A stretch of DNA of 64,000 bases from assembly GCF_011492965.1 (NCBI RefSeq), contig NZ_CP045121.1, positions 1,302,001 through 1,366,000 on the forward strand. The letters are read 5' to 3'. This DNA comes from Rubrobacter marinus. Its GTDB lineage: Bacteria; Actinomycetota; Rubrobacteria; Rubrobacterales; Rubrobacteraceae. Both the position numbers and the translations under genes were made by a program. Shown one piece after another: positions 1 to 10,652 of the stretch. Each line of letters starts with the position of its first letter. Positions within the stretch are counted from its first letter, which is position 1. The notes under the pieces are model-generated. The model ran no database searches, was not told the origin of the DNA, and saw only the letters and a program-made list of their open reading frames with translations.

Positions 1-1
1 G

Positions 2-538
2 GGCGCGGGCTCCCTCACCGGCCCGGGCTACCGGCGCGGCCACCACCTCGAGTTCGTCCACGAGAGCGAGGAGCTCGTGCGGCGCGTGGCCGGCCTCTCG
101 ACCGTCCCCATGAAGCTCGCCCGCCGCCGGGGGCGCCACGTCGCCTACACCAAGAGCGCCGAGGGGGTCACGACGATCCTGGCCCGCATGGGCCTCCACG
201 ACGCCGTCCTCGAGTACGAGGCGCGCGCCATCGTCGGGGAGGCGAAGGCGAACGCGAACCGCGTGACAAACTTCGACGCGGCCAACGCGAACCGGACCGC
301 CGTCGCCGCCGCCTTGCAGGGGGAGGCGCTCGAGAACCTCGACCCCGGGCGTCTGCCGCCAGCCCTCCGCGAGATGCTGGAGCTTCGCCTGGAGCACCCG
401 GACGCCTCGCTCGCGGAGCTGGCCCGCCTCGGTGGGCTCTCCAAGAGCGCCGCGAACCACCGGCTCAGGAGGCTCGTCGAGCTCGCCGGGGCGGCGTCCG
501 CCCCGTCCGGTCGGGAGGCGGGGAACGGGGGGCGTTAG
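2..538 (+). CDS. whiA: WhiA, DNA-binding regulator / sporulation protein (3' part, cut by window start)
   Basis: This is the C-terminal part (about 178 residues) of WhiA, a regulator that joins a LAGLIDADG-like domain to a C-terminal helix-turn-helix. The reading frame is open from base 2, so the start lies upstream. The segment with NRVTNFDAANANRT is typical of the linker in WhiA. A helix-turn-helix follows near the end (ASLAELARLGGLSKSAANHR). In Actinobacteria WhiA controls cell division and sporulation genes. Its position directly before gap matches the usual whiA-gap-pgk-tpiA order. Family assignment is firm; its regulon here cannot be read from this sequence. Confidence 0.9.
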   Translation, partial: GAGSLTGPGYRRGHHLEFVHESEELVRRVAGLSTVPMKLARRRGRHVAYTKSAEGVTTILARMGLHDAVLEYEARAIVGEAKANANRVTNFDAANANRTAVAAALQGEALENLDPGRLPPALREMLELRLEHPDASLAELARLGGLSKSAANHRLRRLVELAGAASAPSGREAGNGGR

Positions 539-598
539 CCCACCTACCGAACGGGGACAATGTAGTAAGCTGGCGACGAGCTAACGAAGGAGACGCCT

Positions 599-1603
<1,005 letters not shown>

Positions 1604-1640
1604 GAGCCGTCTGCCGGTCGGCCGCCGGCGGCGATAGTCC

Positions 1641-1685
1641 GGCGCGCAGCGGGGTTCGCGATCGAGCCCCGCTGCGCGCCTCTTT
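1641..1685 (+). terminator. hairpin after gap
   Basis: A perfect 14-bp GC stem (1641-1654 with 1667-1680) with a 12-base loop is followed by TCTTT. It lies in the gap-pgk gap. It could terminate or attenuate transcription, making gap more abundant than the downstream genes, or stabilise the gap mRNA end. Confidence 0.7.
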
Positions 1686-1763
1686 GACGGTCGTTCGCGG
1701 TTCCGGCGAGGGGCGAGGGAGAGCCGCCGTCCCGGGACGGCGGCGTCGACCGAAGGGAGGCAG

Positions 1764-2951
1764 ATGAACAAGAAGACCGTGAAGGACCTCGACGTGGGGG
1801 GGAAGAGGGTGCTCGTCAGGGTCGACTTCAACGTCCCCGTAAAGGACGGCGAGGTCACGGACGACACGCGCATCAGGCGCGCGCTCCCCACGCTACGCGA
1901 CCTCCTGGAGCGCGGCGCCCGTCCCGTCCTGATCTCGCACCTCGGGCGCCCCAAGGGCGCGCCGGACCCGAAGTACGCGATGGACCCGGTCGCGAAGCGC
2001 CTACGGGAGCTTCTCGGCGCCCCCGTCCGGAAGCTCGACGGCGCGACAGGCCCCGAGGTCGAGGCGGCGCTGGACGACGCGCCGGAGGGCGGCGTGACGC
2101 TCCTGGAGAACTCGCGCTTCTACCCCGGCGAGACGAAGAACGACCCGGAGCTCGCGGAGGGGCTCGCCGCTTTAGCCGAACTGTACGTGAACGACGCCTT
2201 CGGGGCGGCGCACCGGGCGCACGCCACGACCGTCGGGGTCGCGGAGAAGCTGCCGGCCGCGGCGGGGTTGCTGATGCAGGAGGAGCTCGACTACCTGGAC
2301 AGCGTGCTGCGCACGCCGGAGCGGCCGTTCGTCGCGATCCTCGGCGGGGCGAAGGTCTCGGACAAGCTCGGCGTCATAGAGAGCCTCCTCGGCGTCGCCG
2401 ACACGCTGCTCATCGGCGGGGCGATGTGCTTCACCTTCTTCAAGGCCCAGGGCTACGGGGTCGGCGACTCCCTCGTCGAGGACGACTACCTGGAGGAGGC
2501 CAAGCGGCTCCTGGGCGAGGCCGGCGGCAAGCTCGTCCTGCCGGTCGACGTCGTCGTAGCCGAGGCGATGGAGGAGGGGGCCGAGGCCCGCGTCGTCCCC
2601 GTCGGTGAGATACCGGACGGCATGATGGGCCTGGACGTGGGCCCCGAGACGGTCGAAGCGTTCCGCTCGCACATTACGGACGCGTCGACCGTGTTCTGGA
2701 ACGGGCCGATGGGGGTCTTCGAGATCGAGGCCTTCGCGAAGGGGACCGAGGGGGTCGCCAGGGCCGTCGCCGAGAGCCGGGCGACGAGCGTCGTCGGCGG
2801 CGGGGACTCCGTCGCGGCGGTGAGCAAGCTCGGCCTGGAGGACGAGATGAGCTTCATCTCCACCGGGGGCGGGGCCTCGCTGGAGTACGTGGAGGGCAAG
2901 GAGTTGCCCGGCGTCGCGGTGTTGCCGGACAGGATCGACAGGGGGGAGTAG
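1764..2951 (+). CDS. pgk: phosphoglycerate kinase
   Basis: Converts 1,3-bisphosphoglycerate and ADP to 3-phosphoglycerate and ATP. The 395 residues match the family. The N-terminal substrate-binding signature RVDFNVPVKDG starts at residue 19 and SHLGRP is at 58-63. The C-terminal nucleotide-binding segments GGGDSVAAV and STGGGASLEY are present. The ATG is preceded by GGGAGG at 1755-1760. It ends 3 bases before tpiA, so the two are almost certainly co-transcribed. Confidence 0.98.
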   Translation: MNKKTVKDLDVGGKRVLVRVDFNVPVKDGEVTDDTRIRRALPTLRDLLERGARPVLISHLGRPKGAPDPKYAMDPVAKRLRELLGAPVRKLDGATGPEVEAALDDAPEGGVTLLENSRFYPGETKNDPELAEGLAALAELYVNDAFGAAHRAHATTVGVAEKLPAAAGLLMQEELDYLDSVLRTPERPFVAILGGAKVSDKLGVIESLLGVADTLLIGGAMCFTFFKAQGYGVGDSLVEDDYLEEAKRLLGEAGGKLVLPVDVVVAEAMEEGAEARVVPVGEIPDGMMGLDVGPETVEAFRSHITDASTVFWNGPMGVFEIEAFAKGTEGVARAVAESRATSVVGGGDSVAAVSKLGLEDEMSFISTGGGASLEYVEGKELPGVAVLPDRIDRGE

Positions 2952-2954
2952 CCG

Positions 2955-3770
2955 ATGGCCTCGGAGAGAAAGCCGATGATGGCGGCAAACTGGAAGATGA
3001 ACAAGACCGTGCGGGAGGCGGAGGACTACGTCGCGAAGCTCCTCCCGAGGGTCTCGGACGCCACCGACGAGGTGGACGTCGCGGTCTTCGCCCCGTTCAC
3101 CTCGCTCCCGACCGTCGGGAGGATGACGCAGGACGCGGCCGTGATCGCCGGGGCCCAGAACCTCTACTTCGAGGACTCCGGGGCGTACACCGGGGAGGTC
3201 TCGGCGCCGATGCTGAAGGACGTCGGGACGGGCGCCGTGATCGTCGGCCACTCGGAGCGGCGCGAGATCTTCGGGGAGACGGACGAGACGGTGGCCCGCA
3301 AGGCGGCGAAGGCGCTGGAGGCGGGCCTCGTGCCCATCGTCTGCGTCGGGGAGACGAAGGAGGAGCGCGACGCGGGGGGGATGTGGGACAAGGTCTCCGG
3401 GCAGGTCCGCGCCGTGATGGAGGCGCTGGACGGCCCCTCCGGGGACGCCGTCGTCTTCGCCTACGAGCCCATCTGGGCGATAGGGACGGGCGAGACGGCC
3501 TCCCCCGAGGACGCGCAGGAGGCGATAGGCCAGATCCGGGGCCTGCTCGGGGAGCTCGGGGGCGAGGAGTTCGCGGGCTCCGTCCGCATCCTGTACGGCG
3601 GCTCGATCAAGCCGTCCAACGCCGCCGACATCATGGCGCAGGACGACGTGGACGGGGGCCTCGTGGGCGGCGCCTCGCTGGAGGCAGAGTCCTTTGTCGA
3701 GCTCGTTGAAGCAGCCCGTAGAAGCGTCGCCCGGGACGAGGATGACGCCGAGGAACGTGTGGTAGAGTAG
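2955..3770 (+). CDS. tpiA: triosephosphate isomerase
   Basis: Interconverts dihydroxyacetone phosphate and glyceraldehyde-3-phosphate. Catalytic residues are visible: K14 in AANWKMN, H99 in VGHSERR and E171 in AYEPIWAIGTG. The phosphate-gripping YGGSIKPSN is also present. At 271 residues it is slightly longer than typical because of an acidic C-terminal tail (DEDDAEERVVE). It begins 3 bases after the pgk stop and is followed after 5 bases by secG. Confidence 0.98.
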   Translation: MASERKPMMAANWKMNKTVREAEDYVAKLLPRVSDATDEVDVAVFAPFTSLPTVGRMTQDAAVIAGAQNLYFEDSGAYTGEVSAPMLKDVGTGAVIVGHSERREIFGETDETVARKAAKALEAGLVPIVCVGETKEERDAGGMWDKVSGQVRAVMEALDGPSGDAVVFAYEPIWAIGTGETASPEDAQEAIGQIRGLLGELGGEEFAGSVRILYGGSIKPSNAADIMAQDDVDGGLVGGASLEAESFVELVEAARRSVARDEDDAEERVVE

Positions 3771-3775
3771 CCGGC

Positions 3776-4000
3776 ATGGTTTACGTACTGGCATTCCTGC
3801 ACACGATCTTCAGCATCGCCCTCATAGGGCTCATCCTCCTGCACTCCGGCAAGGGCGGCGGCCTCTCCTCCTCCCTCGGCGGCGGCATGGGGAGCACCTT
3901 CTCCGGCACGACCATCATGGAGAAGAACCTGACCCGGCTCACCCTGATCGTGGTCGCCCTCTTCGGCGTCTCCACGGTGGCGCTTATCTTCCTCAGTTAA
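3776..4000 (+). CDS. secG: preprotein translocase subunit SecG
   Basis: Small membrane subunit of the SecYEG protein-export channel. It has 74 residues with two hydrophobic spans (about 5-22 and 54-73) flanking a glycine/serine-rich loop with SGKGGGLSSSLGGG, as in the family. It lies 5 bases after tpiA without a clear ribosome site, suggesting translational coupling. The position downstream of tpiA is typical for Gram-positive bacteria. Confidence 0.95.
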   Translation: MVYVLAFLHTIFSIALIGLILLHSGKGGGLSSSLGGGMGSTFSGTTIMEKNLTRLTLIVVALFGVSTVALIFLS

Positions 4001-4022
4001 ATCACGCGGAGCGTAAGCAAAC

Positions 4023-4061
4023 AGAGAGGGCGGGGTCTCTAGCCGAGACCCCGCCCTCTCT
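4023..4061 (+). terminator. terminator after the gap-secG operon
   Basis: A perfect 17-bp inverted repeat (4023-4039 with 4045-4061) encloses a 5-base loop (TAGCC), 22 bases after the secG stop. There is no long T-run, but the stem strength and position mark the operon end. Confidence 0.75.
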
Positions 4062-4097
4062 CGTGCCTCACCAGAGACGCTGGACGGGTAGGAGGTG

Positions 4098-4144
4098 AAA
4101 GAAGAAGGGATCGCCCGGGGAGGATGGGGAGAACGAGCGATCCC
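4098..4144 (-). terminator. terminator of tRNA-Leu (minus strand)
   Basis: On the minus strand an 8-bp stem (GGGATCGC, 4144-4137 with 4114-4107) is followed by TTCTTCTTT. It lies about 90 bases downstream of the tRNA-Leu gene. Stem plus T-rich tail fits an intrinsic terminator for that transcript. Confidence 0.6.
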
Positions 4145-4236
4145 TGACAAGATTATACACTTGGCCGTATATTGCTAAGTGCTAGTTCTCACAACGCTCG
4201 GAAGATGTCGGCCGGTGTGAGGTGGGAGAAGATCAG

Positions 4237-4321
4237 TGTCGGAGGGGGGACTCGAACCCCCACGCCCTTAGCGGGCACTAGGCCCTCAACCTAGCGCGTC
4301 TACCAATTCCGCCACCCCGAC
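4237..4321 (-). tRNA. tRNA-Leu (GAG)
   Basis: An 85-nt tRNA with a long variable arm, as expected for class II tRNA-Leu. The acceptor stem pairs GTCGGGG with CTCCGAC (one G-U pair) and the discriminator is A. The anticodon loop is TTGAGGG, giving GAG, which reads CUC/CUU codons. The 3' CCA is not encoded. It stands alone between two plus-strand operons. Confidence 0.95.
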
Positions 4322-4393
4322 AGAGTGCTCGCAGAGTATAAGGGACGGTCCCTGTGGATTCAACTTCGTCCGTGCGTTGTAAACTCCTGAGCG

Positions 4394-6658
4394 GTGCGTC
4401 GTCCGGTCTCCACTCGTTCCGCGCAGGGCTTCTTCGGCTATCTCGGGCTCGGGATCGTCCGGCTGCGGTGGGTTATCGTGTTGCTGTGGGTGGCCGCGGG
4501 GACGTGGGCCTACGCTTACCTGCCGCCCCTGGACGAGAATCTCACGGGGGGCGTCTCCGACCTGGTACCCGAGGCCGAGAGCGCGGCCTCGCGGCCCGCC
4601 GCCCTCGCTCCCCCCGGCGCGCGGACGCAGTCCCCGGAGCCCGAGGGAGGGCCGTCCTCTGACGGGGGATCGGGCGGGCCGTCGTTCTCCGATGGGATGC
4701 AGCAGGAAGAGCCCCGGGAGCCTCCGAGCGTGCTCGGGTCGGTGGAGGCGCCGGCCGTGCTGGTCTACTCGGACCCCGGGGGGATCGACGCCGCCGAGCG
4801 GGGCATCATCGAGGAAGACGTCCGGTACCTCAACGGCCCGTACGGGCCGCGGCGGCTGGAGCTCGCCGTGCCGCTCGCCGTGCCGGGGGCCCTCGCGGAG
4901 CGGGAGGTCTCGGGGGGGCAGAGGGCCTTTCCGGTGCTGCTGTTCTTCGAGGCGGGGGCCAGCGGCACGAGCATACGCAACGGGGTGGAGGAGATCCGCC
5001 GTACCCTCGGCGGCGGGCCGCTCGGCGTCGAGGTCACGGGGATACGGCCCGTGCAGGAAGACACGATCTCGGCGGTGAAGGAGAACCTCGGGAAGGTGAC
5101 GCTGGCGACGGCGCTGGCGATCTTCTGCATCCTGGCCTTCGCGTACCGGTCGCTCGTCGCCCCCCTGGTGCCGCTGGCGAGCATAGGGCTCGCGACCTTT
5201 CTGACGCTGCGCCTCGTCGCCTACTTCGCGACCGAGCGGGGGACGCCGGTGCCCTCGCAGGTCGAGCCCGTCATCGTCGTGCTCCTGTTCGGGGTCGGGA
5301 CGGACTACGCCTTGTTCCTGCTCTCCAGGACGCGTCAGGCCCTCAGGATGGGCAGCTCCAGGGTCGAGGCTGCGAGGCTCGGGGTGGAGCGGGCGGGGGG
5401 CGTGATCTTCTCCTCCGCGGCCGTGCTCGTCGCTTCTTTCGCCGTGCTCGTCAGGGCGGAGCTCGAGGTCTACAAGACGCTCGGCCCGGGCCTCGGGCTC
5501 GCCCTCGTCGTGCTCACGCTCGTCACGCTGACCCTCGTCCCGGCGCTCCTGGCGATCCTGGGCCGCGGGGCGTTCGGGGGCGTGGGGGAGGGCGAGGTGG
5601 TAGCGCGGCCCCCGGCATCGCGGTGCGCCGTCCCGGGCTCGTGGCGGGCGCTCTGGTCGCCGGGCTGCTCGTCCTGGGCCTCGGGCCTTCGGCCTCCGGG
5701 TGGGCTTCGACCAGGTGGCCGCCCTCCCCGACGACGCGCCGGCGGCGCGGGGGTACGAGGCGCTCTCTTCGGGCTTCCCGCCGGGGATCGTCTCGCCGAT
5801 CAACGTCGTGGTGGAGGGGACGGCATCGCGGGGAGGGAGACGGAGCTCGGGCGCCTGGAGAACGAGCTCTGGGGGGCGGGCGGGTTCGCGGCGGTGCTCG
5901 GGCCCGGGAGCGGCGGGATCCTGCCCAGGGTGCCGTTCGTCACGCCGGACGGCGACGGCGTCAGGTTCCTGCTCGTCCCCTACGGCGACCCGTACTCGCC
6001 GGGGTCGCTGGACCAGATCGACCGGCTGAAGGGGGACCTCCCCGCCCTGCTCGAACGCACGGGCCTCTCGGGGGCCGAGGCCGACGTCGGCGGGCAGGCC
6101 GTCCTCGCCGAGGCGGCCCGCTCCGTCTCCGCCGAGGACCTCGCCGGGCTCGCGCCGCTCGTCCTCGCCGCCGCCTTCGTGGTGCTGGCGCTGCTCCTCC
6201 GCACCCCCGTGGCCCCGGTCTACCTGCTGGGGGCCACGGTCCTGAGCTTCGCCGCCACGCTCGGGGTGGCGAAGGTGCTGTTCCAGGACGTGCTGGGACA
6301 GGACGGGGTCGTCTACTACGTGCCGTTCACGCTCTTTATCCTGCTCGTGGCTCTCGGGAGCGACTACAACATCTTCATCATGAGCGCCATCCGGGAGGAG
6401 GCCCGGGAGAAGCCCCTCCCCGAGGCCGTCGCCGCCGCGCTCGCCGGGACGAGCCGGACGATAAACGCCGCCGGGCTCGCGCTCGCCGCCTCCTTCGCGC
6501 TGCTCGTGCTCATACCGCTGCAGGACTTCCTGCAGGTAGGGTTCGCCGTGGCCCTGGGGATACTGCTCGACGCGTTCGTGATCCGGACGCTCCTCGTCCC
6601 CGCCCTCGTCCTGCTCGCCGGCCGGGCCGGCTTCTGGCCCGGCAAGGTGCGCTCCTAG
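4394..6658 (+). CDS. MMPL-family RND-type transporter (frame disrupted in assembly)
   Basis: Large inner-membrane transporter of the MMPL/RND type, which typically exports lipids or hydrophobic compounds. The first half shows a membrane anchor, an extracytoplasmic domain and a five-helix block with GTDYALFLLSRTRQ. The second half repeats this with GSDYNIFIMSAIREE. About 754 residues. The middle (5611-5822) does not read in one frame: the helix RRPGLVAGALVAG is in frame +1, VGFDQVAALPDD in the next, and DGIAGRETELGRLE returns to the first. Three single-base losses in G/C runs, near 5612, 5688 and 5818, explain this exactly. Start is GTG at 4394 without a clear ribosome site. Substrate unknown. 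Confidence 0.85.
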   Translation: MRRPVSTRSAQGFFGYLGLGIVRLRWVIVLLWVAAGTWAYAYLPPLDENLTGGVSDLVPEAESAASRPAALAPPGARTQSPEPEGGPSSDGGSGGPSFSDGMQQEEPREPPSVLGSVEAPAVLVYSDPGGIDAAERGIIEEDVRYLNGPYGPRRLELAVPLAVPGALAEREVSGGQRAFPVLLFFEAGASGTSIRNGVEEIRRTLGGGPLGVEVTGIRPVQEDTISAVKENLGKVTLATALAIFCILAFAYRSLVAPLVPLASIGLATFLTLRLVAYFATERGTPVPSQVEPVIVVLLFGVGTDYALFLLSRTRQALRMGSSRVEAARLGVERAGGVIFSSAAVLVASFAVLVRAELEVYKTLGPGLGLALVVLTLVTLTLVPALLAILGRGAFGGVGEGEVVARPPASRCAVPGSWRALWSPGCSSWASGLRPPGGLRPGGRPPRRRAGGAGVRGALFGLPAGDRLADQRRGGGDGIAGRETELGRLENELWGAGGFAAVLGPGSGGILPRVPFVTPDGDGVRFLLVPYGDPYSPGSLDQIDRLKGDLPALLERTGLSGAEADVGGQAVLAEAARSVSAEDLAGLAPLVLAAAFVVLALLLRTPVAPVYLLGATVLSFAATLGVAKVLFQDVLGQDGVVYYVPFTLFILLVALGSDYNIFIMSAIREEAREKPLPEAVAAALAGTSRTINAAGLALAASFALLVLIPLQDFLQVGFAVALGILLDAFVIRTLLVPALVLLAGRAGFWPGKVRS

Positions 6659-6663
6659 GGCCC

Positions 6664-6683
6664 GTGCCCCCGTCGCGGGGCGT
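6664..6683. terminator. short hairpin between convergent genes
   Basis: GCCCC (6666-6670) pairs with GGGGC (6677-6681), extendable by G-T pairs, between the convergent MMPL and histidine kinase genes. It could serve both strands as a weak terminator. Confidence 0.3.
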
Positions 6684-6700
6684 CTCGCTGCGCCAACCGT

Positions 6701-8790
6701 CTACAGGGTGAAGAAGAAGGAGGCGCCGCGGCCGACCTCGCCCTGGGCCCACGCCCTCCCCCGTGGCGGTGCACGATCCTCTGCACCGTCGCGAGCCCTA
6801 TCCCCGTCCCCTCGAACTCCCCCGAGCCGTGCAGCCTCTGGAACGCCCCGAACAGCTTGTCCGCGTACTCCATGTCGAACCCCGCCCCGTTGTCCCTCAC
6901 GTAGTAGGCGCCCTTCGTCTCGTCGAAGCCGAACTCTACCCACGCCAGGGGCTCCTTCGAGGTGAACTTGAAGGCGTTGTCGAAGAGGTGCTCCAGCACC
7001 GCTTCCATGAGGTGGGGGTCCGCTCTGGCCGGCGGCACGTTGTGTATCTGGAGCTCCACCTCGCGCGAAGGTTCGGCGCGCCGGAGGTCCGCCGCGACCT
7101 TGTGGGCGAGCGCGCCGAGATCGACGTCCACGGGGCGCATCTCCCGGCGCGTGAGGTGCGAGAGGTCGAGGAGGTCGTCGATAAGCTGGCCCATGCGCCG
7201 CGCGCCGTCCCGGACGCGGTGGAGGTAGTCCTTGCCTTCTTCGTCGAAGCCCGCGGCGTAGTCCTCCAGCAGGAGCTGGGAGAAGCCGGCGATCGCACGC
7301 AGGGGGGCGCGCAGGTCGTGGGAGACGGAGTAGGCGAACTGCTCGAGCTCGGCGTTGGAGCGGGCGAGCTCGGCCGCGCGTTGCTCGCGCTCCTCCTCGG
7401 CGCGCCTGCGGTCCGTGATGTCCACCGCCACGCCTATGGTGCCCGCGAGGGCCCCGTCGGGCCCCGGGAGCGGCGAGTACCAGGTCTCGAAGGTGCGCCC
7501 GGCCGTTTCGCGGACCGCGCTGAACGCCTCGCCCGAGAGGGCGCGCCGGACGTCGTCGAGGATGTCGGGGTTCTCCAGGTAGACCTCGAAGACGGAGAGG
7601 CCCACGATCTGGCCCGGCGCCAGGCCCAGGGCCTCCAGCCCCTTGCCCTCCGAGAACCCGAAGGTGCCCGCCCGATCCAGGGCGAAGAGGATGACGGGGA
7701 CGTTGGCGACGATCGAGCGGAGGCGAAGCTCGCTCTCGCGGAGCGCCTCCTCCGCCCGCCGGCGGCCCGTGACGTCGCTCAGGAGCGCGAGATGACCCCG
7801 CAGGAGACCGCCCCTGTCGCGGACCGGCGAGATCCTGACTTCGTAGAATCGTCGCACCTCGCCCTCGCCGTCGGAGACCTCCCCGCGGGCGGTCCCGCCC
7901 CTACCCTGGCCCTCGAAGAGCTCCTTCCAGCCCGGCACCAGACGGACCGCCTCCTCCCCGACCGCCTCGTTGGAGCGGTGCGAGATCATGCGCTCCGCCG
8001 CCGGGTTGAGGTCCACGACGCGCCCGCCGGGGTCCACGACGATGACGCCGTCCCCCATGCCCTCGACGACGCTCTCGCGCGCGATGGGCACGAGGTCGAG
8101 GAACCGGTAACGGAAGAGCGCCACCGCGACGCCGAGGCCGGCGACGAGGAACGCGAAGGGCGTAGGGTCGAGGTTGGGCACGGGGCTCGCGCCGAGGATG
8201 TACGCGGCGTTGCCGAGCCAGGGCGCCAGCGTGGAGACGAGCAGGGCGATCCCCTGCGCGCGGTACAGGCGGAGCGAACGGGCGAGCTGCGGGACCATGA
8301 CGGCGGTGGCGGTGACGAGCAGGACGTAGGCGTAGACCCAGTACACCCAGAACCCCGCCCCGTGCCCCACGACGAGGGCCGAAGCCCCCCCGGCCGTCTC
8401 CACCCTCGTGGAGCTCCACACGAGACCGTGCGCCTCGTTCGTCCACACGAGCGCGAGCGTGACCAGCGGGACGGCCGCGAGCGGCGCCAGGTTGCGGCCC
8501 GTCGCCCACCCCTCGCGCCCGGTGAAGTCGAGCGCCAGGGCGAGCCAGGAGAGCGGCACTGACACGACCCCCAGGTACGAGACCTTCGCCCAGAAGACCT
8601 TCGCCGCCAGGCCCACGGCGCCCAGCTCCAGGCCGTACGCCGCCGACCACGCGAACACCCCGGCCATGAGGGCCGCGAGGGCGACGGCCCCCGGCGCGCT
8701 CCGCCGCCGCCAGGCGAAGACGATCAGGGCGGCGGCCACGCCCGCCACCAGGAACAACAGGTAGGAGTACGCGGTGAACTGCCACGGCAT
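6701..8790 (-). CDS. 7TM-PAS-PAS sensor histidine kinase
   Basis: Membrane sensor kinase of about 696 residues. An N-terminal seven-helix sensor region (residues 1-220) is followed by two PAS domains (about 225-480), a HisKA domain with phospho-acceptor H491 in SHDLRAPLRAI, and a HATPase with HLFDNAFKF, RDNGAGFD and GTGIGLAT. The start is ATG at 8790; the longer frame upstream overlaps the next gene and is not real. Near 6755-6762 one base appears lost: after the HGG of the last ATP-lid region the frame must shift to give RAWAQGEVGRGASFFF and the stop at 6701. No response regulator is adjacent, so the partner and signal are unknown. Confidence 0.85.
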
Positions 8791-8860
8791 TATTCGTCGG
8801 AGGGTAACAGAACGAAGGGCCCCCGGCGTCGCCCCTCGCGGGGCGAGCGGGCCGCCCGGG

Positions 8861-9556
8861 CTAGGCCTCCGACGCCTCCGCGAAGGCCCGGGCGAGCGCC
8901 GCGTGGCCCCTGTCCGTCGGGTGGATGTCCCAGGGGTAGCGGGCGTAGTGGGCGTACTCGGCCTCGCGCCCGCGGAAAGCCTCGTCGGCGGGGGCGACGG
9001 CAGCACCGTTGCGGCCCGCCACCTCCCTCACGACCTCGTTCAGCCTCCCCGTCCACTCGTCGGTGAAGCTGCCGGGGGCCGGGTTGTACAGGGCGAGGAC
9101 GATGAAGCGCGCCTCGGGCCCGGAGGCGTCCCGGAGGCTCTTGAGGATGCGGTCGAGGTTCCCGGCGTACCCCGCGAGGGCCGCCTCGCGCCGGGCGTCG
9201 GTGCCGTCCGCGACGCGGAGCAGGTCGTTGCCGCCGAGGGAGAGGGTGACGACGGCGCCCGGGCTTCCTCGCAGCACGTCCTCCGCGCGGGCGAGCTGCG
9301 GGTCGGCGCCGCGCAGGAAGCTCTCGCTCGTCTCGCCGCTCAAGCCGAGCTGCACGAGACGGACGTCGCGGCCCGTCTCCTCCTCGAGGAGACGCCGGTA
9401 GACCGGGGCGTAGCCGCGCTCCCGCGGGTCCGAGGAGCCGACGCCGACCGCCAGGGAGTCCCCGAGGGAGACGTAGGTGAGGGGCTGCTCGGAGCCGCAG
9501 GAGACGGCGAGGGGGATCAGGCACAAGACGACCACGGCGGCCCGGAGGAGGTTCAT
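8861..9556 (-). CDS. SGNH/GDSL-family lipoprotein esterase
   Basis: Secreted lipoprotein with a lipobox ending at C20 (LAVSC). SGNH hydrolase blocks are visible: GDSLAVGVG with nucleophile S34, LSGETSESF, SLGGNDLLR and a C-terminal DIHPTDRGH with H212. The 231-residue length fits small acyl esterases. Substrate unknown. A TAGACT -10 box (complement of 9563-9568) sits 6 bases before the ATG, with no ribosome site, so the mRNA may be leaderless. It is divergent from the phosphodiesterase at 9606. Confidence 0.85.
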   Translation of the reverse strand: MNLLRAAVVVLCLIPLAVSCGSEQPLTYVSLGDSLAVGVGSSDPRERGYAPVYRRLLEEETGRDVRLVQLGLSGETSESFLRGADPQLARAEDVLRGSPGAVVTLSLGGNDLLRVADGTDARREAALAGYAGNLDRILKSLRDASGPEARFIVLALYNPAPGSFTDEWTGRLNEVVREVAGRNGAAVAPADEAFRGREAEYAHYARYPWDIHPTDRGHAALARAFAEASEA

Positions 9557-9605
9557 GGCCCGAGTCTACCAACGATCCGGCGGGCTCCTGTGTTAAGTTC
9601 CGCGC

Positions 9606-10517
9606 ATGAGGAAGAGCAGGCTACTCGCCGCTGCGGCGGCCGGCGGAGGCCTCCTGGCCGTCGTCGCGGCACGAAGGGGGAGGGGGCGCCGGCCCGTCGA
9701 CCGCGACTGGCCGGTCGCCCTCGCGCACAGGGGGGCGTCGGCGCGGGCGCCGGAGAACACGCTGGAGGCGTTCGGACTCGCCGCGGCGAGCGGGGCCGGC
9801 GGGCTCGAGACGGACGTGCACATGACGCTCGACGGGCGCATCGTGGCGTTCCACGACGATACCGTGGACCGGACCACCGACGGCTCGGGGCTCGTGCGCG
9901 AGATGACGCTCGCGGAGCTGAAAGAGCTCGACGCCGGATACCGGTTCACCCCGGACGGGGGCGAGACGTACCCGTACCGGGGCCGTGGCGTCCGGGTGCC
10001 GGAGATAGGGGAGGTCCTCCGGGCGTTCCCGGACCTCGCGGTCAACATCGAGATCAAGGAGGAGCAGCCCGGCGTGGAGGCGGCGCTGCTCCGCGTCATC
10101 GAGGAGGAGGGCGCCCTGGAGCGGGCCCTCGTCGCCTCGGGGCGGGCAGGGCCCGTGGCCCGGTTCCGGAGGCTATCCGGAGGCAGGGTCCGTACCGGGG
10201 CCTCGGCCCGCGAGATCGTGCTCTTCTACTATGGGAGCCGGCTCCGCCTCGATGGTCTCCTCCGCCCCCCCTACGACGCCCTGCAGGTCCCGGCCGAGCA
10301 CCGCGGCACGCCCGTCGTCACCCCGCGCTTCCTCGAGGCCGCCCACGGGCTAGGCGTGAGGGTAGACGTGTGGACGGTCGACGACCCAGGGGAGATGCGG
10401 CGCCTCCTCGACCTCGGAGCCGACGGGATCATGACGAACCGGCCGGAGGTGTTGCAGGGGGTGCTGCGGCAGGGGGCCGCCCCGCAACCACGCGTCCCAG
10501 GTGGTCCACGGGCGTAA
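9606..10517 (+). CDS. glycerophosphodiester phosphodiesterase
   Basis: Hydrolyses glycerophosphodiesters to glycerol-3-phosphate and an alcohol. GDPD signature residues: H41-R42 in LAHRGAS, E50-N51 in PENT, E68 and D70 in LETDVH, and H83 in FHDD. The C-terminal part has WTVDDPGEMRRLLDLGADGIMTNRP. An N-terminal hydrophobic stretch (residues 6-22) suggests a membrane anchor or signal peptide. TAAGTT at 9594-9599 lies 6 bases before the ATG, again suggesting a leaderless start. Confidence 0.92.
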   Translation: MRKSRLLAAAAAGGGLLAVVAARRGRGRRPVDRDWPVALAHRGASARAPENTLEAFGLAAASGAGGLETDVHMTLDGRIVAFHDDTVDRTTDGSGLVREMTLAELKELDAGYRFTPDGGETYPYRGRGVRVPEIGEVLRAFPDLAVNIEIKEEQPGVEAALLRVIEEEGALERALVASGRAGPVARFRRLSGGRVRTGASAREIVLFYYGSRLRLDGLLRPPYDALQVPAEHRGTPVVTPRFLEAAHGLGVRVDVWTVDDPGEMRRLLDLGADGIMTNRPEVLQGVLRQGAAPQPRVPGGPRA

Positions 10518-10652
10518 CCGCCGGGATCGGAGCCTACCGATGGGACCCTCTACACCCCACCGAACACGCCCGAGGATGCGGCGGCCGGTCGGTACCTCGC
10601 GGTAACCTGTTGTGCTGCCGCGAGCCGGACCCGCTCGTGCTGGCCCCCGCGG

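Noticed and set aside
2172..3794. A 540-codon minus-strand frame
   Set aside because: Antisense to pgk and tpiA, which are unmistakable; composition is that of a GC shadow.
6763..8562. A 599-codon plus-strand frame
   Set aside because: Antisense to the histidine kinase, whose domains are clear.
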